Shown: positions 43,045-50,126 of the stretch, piece by piece
How the letters are laid out: each line of letters starts with the position of its first letter
Numbering within the stretch: the stretch's first letter is position 1
Assembly (NCBI GenBank): GCA_017537345.1
Contig: JAFYKY010000012.1
Coordinates: forward strand, 62,001 to 126,000
DNA: 64,000 nucleotides
Direction of reading: 5' to 3'
Source: Clostridia bacterium
Lineage (GTDB): Bacteria; Bacillota; Clostridia; Oscillospirales; CAG-382
Program-made: the position numbers and the translations under genes
Notes under the pieces: generated by a model
What the model was told of the DNA's origin: nothing
The model's input: only the letters and a program-made list of their open reading frames with translations
The model's database searches: none

Positions 43045-43739
43045 TTAAGCAGTTCTCCTATTTCTTCTTTTGTAAGACGGCGGTACTCTCCCGCCTTTAA
43101 TTCGCCCAGACGAAGTGCGCCGATCTGCACCCTCTTAAGCTGGGTAATGGTAATTCCCACGCTTTCGCACATACGGCGTATCTGGCGGTTTTTCCCTTCC
43201 GTAAGGGTAAATTTTATTTGACTTCCCGTAGGGCTTCTTTTAATAAGATCCACACCCACGGGGTTTATCTTTTCCCCGTCCAGTGTGCGCATATTCCGCA
43301 AAGCGTCCAGTGCGTTGTTTTCCGCATTTCCCCGAATATACACGTGGTATATCTTTTTCTTTCCGCTTTTTGGGTGGGTAAGACGGTTTGCAAGATCCCC
43401 GTCGTTTGTCATAATAAGCAGTCCTTCGCTGTCCTTATCCAGTCTGCCCGCAGGGTACAGACGGTAAGGCAGGTCTATAAGGTCGGATACCGTTTTTCTG
43501 CCCATTTCGTCGCTCATAGTGGTAACGTATCCGCTTGGCTTGTTAAGCATAACCGTAATCTTTTTGCTTTCCGGCTTAACGGGCACGCCGTTTATGCGTA
43601 TATCGTCCTTTTCGCTGACCGGCTGACCAATCACCGCCTTCTCACCGTTAACGGTAACGGACCCTTTTTCCACCTCTTTTTCTGCGGCACGGCGGGACAT
43701 CACGCCGCAGGAGGCAATGTATTTTTGTATACGCTCCAT
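43041..43739 (-). CDS. 23S rRNA pseudouridine synthase, RsuA/RluB family
   Basis: The 232 residues consist of an N-terminal S4 domain (RIQKYIASCGVMSRRAAEK) and a catalytic domain with the Asp in AGRLDKDSEGLLIMTNDGD, plus GKNRQIRRMCE. In Firmicutes the RluB branch acts on 23S U2605-type sites; the exact target is inferred. It overlaps gerW by one base. Confidence 0.94.
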   Translation of the reverse strand: MERIQKYIASCGVMSRRAAEKEVEKGSVTVNGEKAVIGQPVSEKDDIRINGVPVKPESKKITVMLNKPSGYVTTMSDEMGRKTVSDLIDLPYRLYPAGRLDKDSEGLLIMTNDGDLANRLTHPKSGKKKIYHVYIRGNAENNALDALRNMRTLDGEKINPVGVDLIKRSPTGSQIKFTLTEGKNRQIRRMCESVGITITQLKRVQIGALRLGELKAGEYRRLTKEEIGELLK

Positions 43740-44206
43740 TATTCGGCTGTTTCCGTTTCCTCGGCGGTTTCGTCGGCTTCCTCGGTTTTGGGCTTGGAAA
43801 TAATATCCTTTATCTTAAGCACCAGCTCGGGACCCTTGTCGATAAGGGAATTCACAGCGGTAAAGGTCTTGCTTACGGGGTCTTGGGAAGCGTATTCAAA
43901 GGAAGCGGGGTTTTTAAGGTCAAGCATACGCACCTCGCCGTTTTGTATAAGCAAAAATCCAAGGGGTACCACGCTTACGCCTGCGCCGTTTCCGCCCGCA
44001 AAATGGGGAGCTTTTTCCGCAGTTTCGTTTTTGCCGTTGTAATCCACGCCGCCGGATGCAAAGCCCACGGAAACCTTGGAAAAAGGCACAATGGTAATAC
44101 CGCCCTCAATGGTTATAGGGTCGCCCACCACGGTATTAACGTCAGCCACAGAGCCGATCTTGGCGAGAGTGGATTCTATTACTTGCTTCAAAGGAATATC
44201 GTTCAT
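43739..44206 (-). CDS. gerW: GerW/YtfJ family spore protein
   Basis: The 155 residues show GGITIVPFSKVSVGFASGG and GGGNGAGVSVVPLGFLLI-type blocks of the YtfJ family, needed for spore germination in Bacillus, followed by an acidic ETAEETETAE tail. AGGAGG precedes the start. Its presence hints at a spore-forming ancestry. Confidence 0.92.
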   Translation of the reverse strand: MNDIPLKQVIESTLAKIGSVADVNTVVGDPITIEGGITIVPFSKVSVGFASGGVDYNGKNETAEKAPHFAGGNGAGVSVVPLGFLLIQNGEVRMLDLKNPASFEYASQDPVSKTFTAVNSLIDKGPELVLKIKDIISKPKTEEADETAEETETAE

Positions 44207-44227
44207 ATATTTTCCTCCTGAGTATAT

Positions 44228-44335
44228 AACGAGGAACGATAAACGAGGAACGATGAACGAATGGAAACCTTTTTTCGCGTCGGGCGCGAAAAAAGCTACC
44301 GAAGTTCATAGTTCATAGTTCATAGTTCATCGTTT
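44228..44335. repeat. H element 18
   Basis: Left units GAACGAT, AAACGAG; core GGAAACCTTTTTTCGCG TCGGG CGCGAAAAAAGCTACCGAAG; right units reading GTTCATA x4. The right units encode the C-terminus and stop of the DUF2953 gene. Confidence 0.87.
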
Positions 44336-44969
44336 TTTTCGTTTTCTTCTGTCTTGTCTTTAACTTATACTTAACCCATATCCACGCTGCCGAAGCGCCC
44401 GTAATGACTACGTTCCACAGCATAACGGATGCGCCGATATCCACGTAGATATCCATAGCTTCCGTTAAGAAATCGGGCTTGCATTCGGAATATATCCGTG
44501 CGCCTTTTTTATGGCGGTAATTAAGTATAATGTGGTTTATGTTTGCCATAAGCCCGCTTATGGTTCCGTAAAGCAGGGCTGTCTGCGCCGCATCGGGTGT
44601 GCCCACAGAAACCTTGAGCACGTATTTTTCCACCCTTATCTTTTTGCCGAAATGCTTGTAAGCGGCAATCGTAAGGTCTTTAAAGAATTCAAGCTGTTTG
44701 GAAAAAGGCACTTTCGGCTTTGGCTTTTTCTCTTTTTTTTCTTTTTTTGCTTTTTTTACCTTTTTTTGCTTTTTGGGGGGCTTTTCCTCTGTCTTTTCCT
44801 CGGCTTCACCCTTTTTAATATACTTGCTCAAGGGTATTTCAAAAGAAATGATCCCCAAACCGATCTTTAAAAAGAGTTCGCCGCACCAGATCACAAAAAG
44901 CTTTGCCCGCAGGCACAAAAATAGGCAAAAAAGCGCCATAATACCGAGTATTATATAAAGAGCGATCAC
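44313..44969 (-). CDS. DUF2953-family membrane protein
   Basis: The 218 residues have an N-terminal span, a long Lys/Glu-rich linker (about 55-90), and the DUF2953 region (ISGLMANINHII, CKPDFLTEAMDIYVD). It is common in spore-forming Firmicutes next to GerW and ScpAB. GTG start overlapping the scpB stop. The last five residues, MNYEL, and the TGA stop are translated heptamer repeat. Confidence 0.85.
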   Translation of the reverse strand: MIALYIILGIMALFCLFLCLRAKLFVIWCGELFLKIGLGIISFEIPLSKYIKKGEAEEKTEEKPPKKQKKVKKAKKEKKEKKPKPKVPFSKQLEFFKDLTIAAYKHFGKKIRVEKYVLKVSVGTPDAAQTALLYGTISGLMANINHIILNYRHKKGARIYSECKPDFLTEAMDIYVDIGASVMLWNVVITGASAAWIWVKYKLKTRQKKTKKTMNYEL

Positions 44970-45526
44970 TGCTCGTCCTCCGGTATAAGGCTTCCCACGG
45001 TCTCGCTTTCCGCCATCAGCACGCCGGTATCCGGCAGTTCGGAAAGGCTTTCAAGCCCAAAACAGCGCAGGAAATTTTCTCCCGTGCCCAGAAGGGTAGG
45101 TCTGCCGGGTGCATCCAGCACGCCTTTTTCGCACACAAGACCTTTATCAAGCAGGGAACCTACGATATAGGTGGAATCCACCCCACGCACCGTTTCTATA
45201 AAGGAACGGGTAACGGGCTGGTTGTAGGCGATTATCGCCAACACCTCCAAAGCCGCCTTGGAAAGAGGGGGAGTTTTTTTCATTTCAAGAGCTTTTCTCA
45301 CAAGGTCAGCCATACAGCTTTTGGTGCATATCTGGTATGCTCCGTCAAGGAATATAAGCTGAATACCGCTGTCTGCGGAATCCAGACGGGCGCGCAGACA
45401 TTCTGCCGCCTGTGTAAGCTCTTCGGAGGATATATCAAAAAGTTCGGTAAGACGTTCCTTCTGAACGGGGGAACCGCAGGCAAAGAGTACCGCCTCCATA
45501 GCCGCGGAAATTTCGGATACGTTCAT
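44966..45526 (-). CDS. scpB: Segregation and condensation protein B
   Basis: The winged-helix kleisin partner has 186 residues: MEAVLFACGSPV start region, PPLSKAALEVLAIIAYNQPV and GRPTLLGTGENFLRCFGL. It forms the SMC-ScpAB complex with scpA just upstream. Confidence 0.96.
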   Translation of the reverse strand: MNVSEISAAMEAVLFACGSPVQKERLTELFDISSEELTQAAECLRARLDSADSGIQLIFLDGAYQICTKSCMADLVRKALEMKKTPPLSKAALEVLAIIAYNQPVTRSFIETVRGVDSTYIVGSLLDKGLVCEKGVLDAPGRPTLLGTGENFLRCFGLESLSELPDTGVLMAESETVGSLIPEDEQ

Positions 45527-45530
45527 TTTT

Positions 45531-46247
45531 TTACTCTTCCTCCTCCGTTACAATTTCAAGGTAGACCTCGTCCCCGTTGCCTTCCACACGCAAAGCGCCG
45601 TCACGCACCATTTCAAGGAGCGCGAGGAAGGTGGCGATAATCTCGCCTCTGCCGCCGCAATCGTCAAAAAGCAGGGTAAAAACGCATCTTTTCAAGCGGG
45701 AAAGCCGTTTTGAAAGGTGCAACACCTTTTCGTCCACGGTGTAGTACCGTTCGTTTTCCAGCTTTTCAAACAAAGCGGGGGCGGATTTTTCTTTCTCTTC
45801 GGGAATACGGGTGCTCATACGGATAAACGCTTCCACCAAAAGAGAAACGGGGTGCAGTCTTGAATAACTGCCGGGGGGCAATTCCTCCGGCTCACGGGTA
45901 AATCTATCGTAAAATTCCTCTGCTCTGTCCTTCAAAAGCACGGCGGCAAGCTGTGCCTTGCGGTGCTCAAGAAGCGCGTCCACCAGCACTTGACGGGGGT
46001 CCTCCTCCCCTTCTTCGCGGGGGAGCAGCATACGGGATTTTATAAGCATAAGGGTAGAGCCCATAACTATAAAGTCCCCCGTAACCTCCATCTGCTGGGA
46101 CTGCAGAGTTTCTATATATTCAATATACTGCTCGCAGATATCGGATATAGGTATATCCAGAATATCTATTTTATGCTTTTGGATAAGAGCAAGCAGCAGG
46201 TCCAAAGGGCCTTCGTACTGCTCTATCTTTACAATTTTATCTTCCAT
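45531..46247 (-). CDS. scpA: Segregation and condensation protein A
   Basis: The 238-residue kleisin contains the N-terminal YEGPLDLLLALIQKHKIDI hallmark and the C-terminal winged helix (RCVFTLLFDDCGGRGEIIA). It begins 1 base after the M50 protease gene, so the set is an operon. Confidence 0.97.
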   Translation of the reverse strand: MEDKIVKIEQYEGPLDLLLALIQKHKIDILDIPISDICEQYIEYIETLQSQQMEVTGDFIVMGSTLMLIKSRMLLPREEGEEDPRQVLVDALLEHRKAQLAAVLLKDRAEEFYDRFTREPEELPPGSYSRLHPVSLLVEAFIRMSTRIPEEKEKSAPALFEKLENERYYTVDEKVLHLSKRLSRLKRCVFTLLFDDCGGRGEIIATFLALLEMVRDGALRVEGNGDEVYLEIVTEEEE

Positions 46248-46248
46248 A

Positions 46249-46971
46249 TCAGAAAAGACTTTCTAAAAGTGTCCACAATGCGTAGCCGGGAACAGCGAAA
46301 AGGTTAATAAGCGTTCCGCGCACAAAATCAATGGGCCACCATACGAAATTTACTATATTACCCACCACGGGAACGTTATCTCCCACTATAAGCACCAGCA
46401 TTATAATATAGAAATATCTTTCCCACATAAGATATTTCGCCGCAACTCTGCCGGGCAAAAAGCAGGAAAGCACCTTGCTTCCGTCAAGGGGAGGCAGGGG
46501 AATGAGGTTGAACACCGCCAAGCCTATATTGAGGGTAGCCGCAATATAAAATGCGTAATACAACACCAATCCCGCCGTGTTTGCAGGCATAAATACGGCT
46601 ATAGCCGTATAAATCAGTGAAAATAAAAACGCAAGTATAAGGTTGGAAACAGGGCCTGCCAGCGCAACCAAGGCAATATCTCTTTTGGGCTTGCGCAGAT
46701 TGCGGTAGTTAACGGGAACGGGCTTTGCCCAGCCGTAGCCGATAAACAGCATGGATAAAGCACCCATAGGGTCAAGATGGGCAAGGGGATTAAGGGATAT
46801 GCGCCCGTACATATATGCGGTATCGTCACCGCATTTACGCGCCATCCATCCGTGTGCGCATTCGTGCACCGTAAGGGAGAATAAAAGAGATATAATTGTA
46901 AGTGATGCGAAGATCGCTATCTCTGCAACGGACGAACCGGCAAGGTAAGATTGAATAAAGGATATTATCAT
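46249..46971 (-). CDS. Site-2 protease family protein (M50, YwhC-like)
   Basis: This membrane metalloprotease of 240 residues has zinc ligands in HECAHG and the distal NLIPLPPLDGSKV motif, and five or six spans. Position upstream of scpAB is common in Firmicutes. The substrate is unknown. Confidence 0.93.
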   Translation of the reverse strand: MIISFIQSYLAGSSVAEIAIFASLTIISLLFSLTVHECAHGWMARKCGDDTAYMYGRISLNPLAHLDPMGALSMLFIGYGWAKPVPVNYRNLRKPKRDIALVALAGPVSNLILAFLFSLIYTAIAVFMPANTAGLVLYYAFYIAATLNIGLAVFNLIPLPPLDGSKVLSCFLPGRVAAKYLMWERYFYIIMLVLIVGDNVPVVGNIVNFVWWPIDFVRGTLINLFAVPGYALWTLLESLF

Positions 46972-46984
46972 AGTGTATCTCTCA

Positions 46985-47120
46985 AACGATGAACGAGAAG
47001 CACCCCAAAAATCCTTCGAATTTTTGGGGACCCCGCAACGATGAACTATGAACTAATGGTTGCTTTTTGCACGGTTGTGCAAAAAGCTTCCGAAGTTCCT
47101 CGTTTCTCGTTCCTAGTTCC
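46985..47120. repeat. H element 19 with nested C palindrome
   Basis: AACGATGAACGAG then a C palindrome (47000-47036), AACGATGAACTATG, core ATGGTTGCTTTTTGCA CGGTTG TGCAAAAAGCTTCCGAAG, right units reading CCTCGTT/CCTAGTT. The right end forms the last codons and stop of gpmI. Confidence 0.88.
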
Positions 47121-48729
47121 TAATTTTTATCATAGATGCTTCCCACATATCCTTGGGTTCATAGCCCAGCAGTGTCACGACCGTGGCGGCTACGTTTGCA
47201 AGGCCGTACTGACCTTCCACGCATTCGTAATCGTTTCTGCCGGTGTTATCATAGATAATGCAGGGAACGGGGTTAAGGGTATGGCTGGTCTTTGCTTTGG
47301 GAGTTCCGTCCTCGTTCAAAGAAACCGCGCCCTTTTTCTTGTTGTATTCGTACATTTCGTCGGCGTTGCCGTGGTCTGCGGTAATAACAGCCACTGCGCC
47401 TGCCTTGTCAACTGCCTTAAGTATACGTGCAAGGCAGAGATCCAGCGCTTCCATAGATATCTTGGTTGCGGCAAAGGAGCCGGTGTGTCCAACCATATCG
47501 CCGTTGGGGAAGTTAACACGGAGATATCCGTATTTACCGCTTTCAATAGCTTCGATAAGCAGGTCGGTGATCTCTGCGCACTTCATCCAGGGGCGCTGTT
47601 CAAAGGGAACCACGTCGGAGGGAACCTCAACGTAGGTTTCCAATTCTTCGTTAAACTTGCCGGATCTGTTTCCGTTCCAGAAATATGTTACGTGGCCGTA
47701 TTTCTGGGTTTCGCTCAATGCGTACTGGTTAACGCCCAGAGAAGCAAGATATTCACCCATGGTGTTGGAAATTTCGGGAGGAGAAACAAGGTACATAGAG
47801 GGTACGTGTGCATCTCCGTCATATTCAAGCATACCTGCGTAAACTACGTTGGGTACACGTACACGGTCGAATTTATCGAAATCCTTATCGTCAAATGCTT
47901 TGGAAATTTCAATAGCTCTGTCGCCGCGGAAGTTAAAGAATATTACGCTGTCCCCATCCTCAACGGTGCCGATCGGCTTGCCGTCCTCTGCAATAACGAA
48001 GGGGGGAAGATCCTGGTCGATCTTGCCGGTCTCTTCACGGTAGGTAACAACGGCTTCGTGAGCGGATGCAAAATATCTGCCCTCGCCCAGCACGTGGGTG
48101 TGCCAGCCCTTTTCAACCATAGACCAGTTGGCTTCGTATCTGTCCATGGTAATAACCATTCTTCCGCCGCCGGATGCAATGCGTGCATCGAAGGATGTGT
48201 CGCAAAGGTCCTTAAGCCATGCTTCAAAGGGGTCAACGTATTCAAGCGCGCTTGTTTCGCCAACGTCACGGCCGTCAAGAAGCACGTGTATACGAACCTT
48301 CTTAACTCCGTCTGCCTTGGCTCTTACGATCATAGCCTTAAGGTGGTCGATATGGGAGTGTACGTTACCGTCGGAAAACAGACCGATAAAATGCACGGTA
48401 CCGGTTTCGCCAACGTTGGCAACAACCTTTTTCCAGCTTTCGCTGTTAAACAGCTTTTCGCTTTCAATAGCAGAGGAAACCAGCTTTGCGCCCTGAGCGA
48501 AAACCTGACCTGCGCCCAGCGCGTTGTGACCAACCTCGCTGTTGCCCATATCGTCATCGGAGGGAAGACCAACAGCGGTGCCGTGAGCCTTCAAAGAAAA
48601 GGTGGGGTATTTTGCCATAAGCATATCCAGAGTGGGTGTGCTTGCGGCGGCAACAGCGTTGCCCTCCGTGCGGGGGCAAAGACCTACGCCGTCCATAACT
48701 ATTGTGATAACAGGTGTTTTAACGTTCAT
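47113..48729 (-). CDS. gpmI: 2,3-bisphosphoglycerate-independent phosphoglycerate mutase
   Basis: This is a glycolytic enzyme interconverting 3- and 2-phosphoglycerate. The 538 residues have D13 and the phospho-serine S64 in MGNSEVGHNALGAG, DGRDVGE, and ADHGNADEM. It is about 25 residues longer than the Bacillus enzyme. The terminal R-N-stop is read from an H heptamer. Confidence 0.96.
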   Translation of the reverse strand: MNVKTPVITIVMDGVGLCPRTEGNAVAAASTPTLDMLMAKYPTFSLKAHGTAVGLPSDDDMGNSEVGHNALGAGQVFAQGAKLVSSAIESEKLFNSESWKKVVANVGETGTVHFIGLFSDGNVHSHIDHLKAMIVRAKADGVKKVRIHVLLDGRDVGETSALEYVDPFEAWLKDLCDTSFDARIASGGGRMVITMDRYEANWSMVEKGWHTHVLGEGRYFASAHEAVVTYREETGKIDQDLPPFVIAEDGKPIGTVEDGDSVIFFNFRGDRAIEISKAFDDKDFDKFDRVRVPNVVYAGMLEYDGDAHVPSMYLVSPPEISNTMGEYLASLGVNQYALSETQKYGHVTYFWNGNRSGKFNEELETYVEVPSDVVPFEQRPWMKCAEITDLLIEAIESGKYGYLRVNFPNGDMVGHTGSFAATKISMEALDLCLARILKAVDKAGAVAVITADHGNADEMYEYNKKKGAVSLNEDGTPKAKTSHTLNPVPCIIYDNTGRNDYECVEGQYGLANVAATVVTLLGYEPKDMWEASMIKIRN

Positions 48730-48826
48730 AACAATATATCTCCTTTTGGGACACGTTCTTTCGGTGGTGTTCCGAAGGCTCCGTGCCTTTCTGATTTTAT
48801 TTTAATCAAATAACATATTCTTTAAG

Positions 48827-48855
48827 ATTATATACTAAAATTTTGGATTTATCAA
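48827..48855 (-). promoter_or_regulatory. gpmI promoter
   Basis: TTGATA (48855-48850), 17 bases, TATAAT (48832-48827) on the minus strand, about 100 bases from the start codon. Confidence 0.83.
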
Positions 48856-48898
48856 GTAAAAAATGAAATTTCTTACCATATATATGTCAAAAAATCTG

Positions 48899-48927
48899 TT
48901 GCATTTATTTTGTTTTGGCGGTATAAT
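48899..48927 (+). promoter_or_regulatory. Promoter of the riboswitch-controlled corrinoid operon
   Basis: TTGCAT (48899-48904), 17 bases, TATAAT (48922-48927). It is back to back with the gpmI promoter. Confidence 0.85.
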
Positions 48928-48944
48928 TACCCTATCCAAAGAAA

Positions 48945-49172
48945 AAAGCGGAAAATGATGTAAAGTCATGGCGTAAAAAGATGTGGAAAAGCTTTGTACG
49001 CCGTAAAGGAAAGCAGGGTGTAGATTCCCTCGCAACAGCCATTGCCGTGAAAGCCGGAATACTTTTCTTTCCGTAAAACGCGCATTTCTCTTGGGCAACG
49101 TGTGCCCCGAACACACGGAAGAGAGTATGTGATTTTTCTCCGGATAAAAACTTTTATTTTTAAGGAGAAAAA
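48945..49172 (+). ncRNA. Cobalamin riboswitch
   Basis: The 240-base leader has the conserved landmarks of the cobalamin aptamer: GGAAAGCAGGGTG followed by GATTCCC (about 49008-49030), GCCATTGCCGTGA (about 49037-49052), and the B12-box-like AAGCCGGAATAC (about 49051-49065). Downstream, TTTTTCTCC (49133-49141) is a perfect complement of GGAGAAAAA (49164-49172), the ribosome site of the first gene, so ligand binding would probably control translation. The downstream genes fit corrinoid uptake. No other aptamer class fits this set of landmarks. Confidence 0.82.
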
Positions 49173-49175
49173 ACA

Positions 49176-49589
49176 ATGAAAAAAGCAGCAATTTTAACAC
49201 TTTTGGCACTTGTTGTCATTCTTTCCCTTGCTTCCTGCAAGACCGTCCCCGAAGGACTGTGGGACGATGCTATGTATACCGAGGATACATCCTTGGGTGA
49301 AGGAGCAAAAACCTTTACTTTAAAAGTAACCGCCGAGGAATATTCCGTAACCTTTACCATTTCTTCGGATATGGATACGCTGGGCGACGCTCTTACCGAG
49401 CACAGTCTTATGGACGGCACGCTGGGAGATTACGGACTTTATGTTACCGAAGTAAACGGAATGACTCTGGTTTATGAGGACACCGGTATGTACTGGGCGA
49501 TCTACGAAAACGGAGCCTACGCTATGACCGGCGTTGACGGCATAAATATAACCGACGGCGGCGAATATGAATTCAAGGCCGAAAAATAA
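49176..49589 (+). CDS. DUF4430-domain lipoprotein, probable corrinoid-binding
   Basis: The 137-residue lipoprotein has lipobox LASC (C23-region) and a DUF4430-like domain (FTLKVTAEEYSVTFTIS, LGDALTEHSLMDGTLGDYGLYVTEVNGM, WAIYENGAYAMTGVDGINITDGGEYEF in blocks). DUF4430 is related to the C-terminal domain of transcobalamin/intrinsic factor. With a cobalamin riboswitch upstream and an ECF S component downstream, a corrinoid-capturing role is likely. Ribosome site GGAGAAA is in the riboswitch sequestering stem. Confidence 0.85.
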   Translation: MKKAAILTLLALVVILSLASCKTVPEGLWDDAMYTEDTSLGEGAKTFTLKVTAEEYSVTFTISSDMDTLGDALTEHSLMDGTLGDYGLYVTEVNGMTLVYEDTGMYWAIYENGAYAMTGVDGINITDGGEYEFKAEK

Positions 49590-50109
49590 AACCTTTACAG
49601 TTTTATTCCGCCTCGTGCTGTACGCTATGCTGGGCGCGCTTTTGTTCGTTTCCAAAGAGGTGTTCGCGTTTTTGCCGAACATTCATCCCTTGGGGATGTT
49701 CATGCTGGCGTTTACTGCGGTGTACAGATGGGGCGCCCTCGTTCCCATATATATTTTCGTCTTACTTTGCGGCATCTACAACGGCTTCGGGACGTGGTGG
49801 GTAGCGTATCTTTACGTATGGGCGATCCTTTGGGGCGTGGGAATGCTTATTCCAAAAAAAATATATACTTCCCGTATGGGATATTTCGTTCTACCCATAG
49901 TAAACGGGTTATACGGCCTTTCCTTCGGGGCGCTTTGCGCCCCCTGGGAGGCGCTGGTGCGGGGCTTTGATTTCAAGCAGACTATGGTCTGGATAAGCGC
50001 GGGACTTTCTTTTGATATTTATCATTTGCTGGGAAATTTCGCCGCAGGACTTTTGGTTGTACCCTTGGTACTGCTTTTAACAAAGCTCGAGCGTATATAC
50101 GTAAAATAA
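49567..50109 (+). CDS. ECF transporter S component, probable cobalamin type
   Basis: The 180 residues form about six spans with the ECF_S pattern (LYAMLGALLFVSKEVFAFLPNI split by loops, and GFGTWWVAYLYVW). It overlaps the lipoprotein gene by 23 bases, so translation is coupled. It is likely the membrane-embedded binding unit that uses a shared ECF module encoded elsewhere. Cobalamin specificity is inferred from the riboswitch and DUF4430 partner. Confidence 0.86.
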   Translation: MNSRPKNKTFTVLFRLVLYAMLGALLFVSKEVFAFLPNIHPLGMFMLAFTAVYRWGALVPIYIFVLLCGIYNGFGTWWVAYLYVWAILWGVGMLIPKKIYTSRMGYFVLPIVNGLYGLSFGALCAPWEALVRGFDFKQTMVWISAGLSFDIYHLLGNFAAGLLVVPLVLLLTKLERIYVK

Positions 50110-50126
50110 AAAAATGAGAGGTGCTT

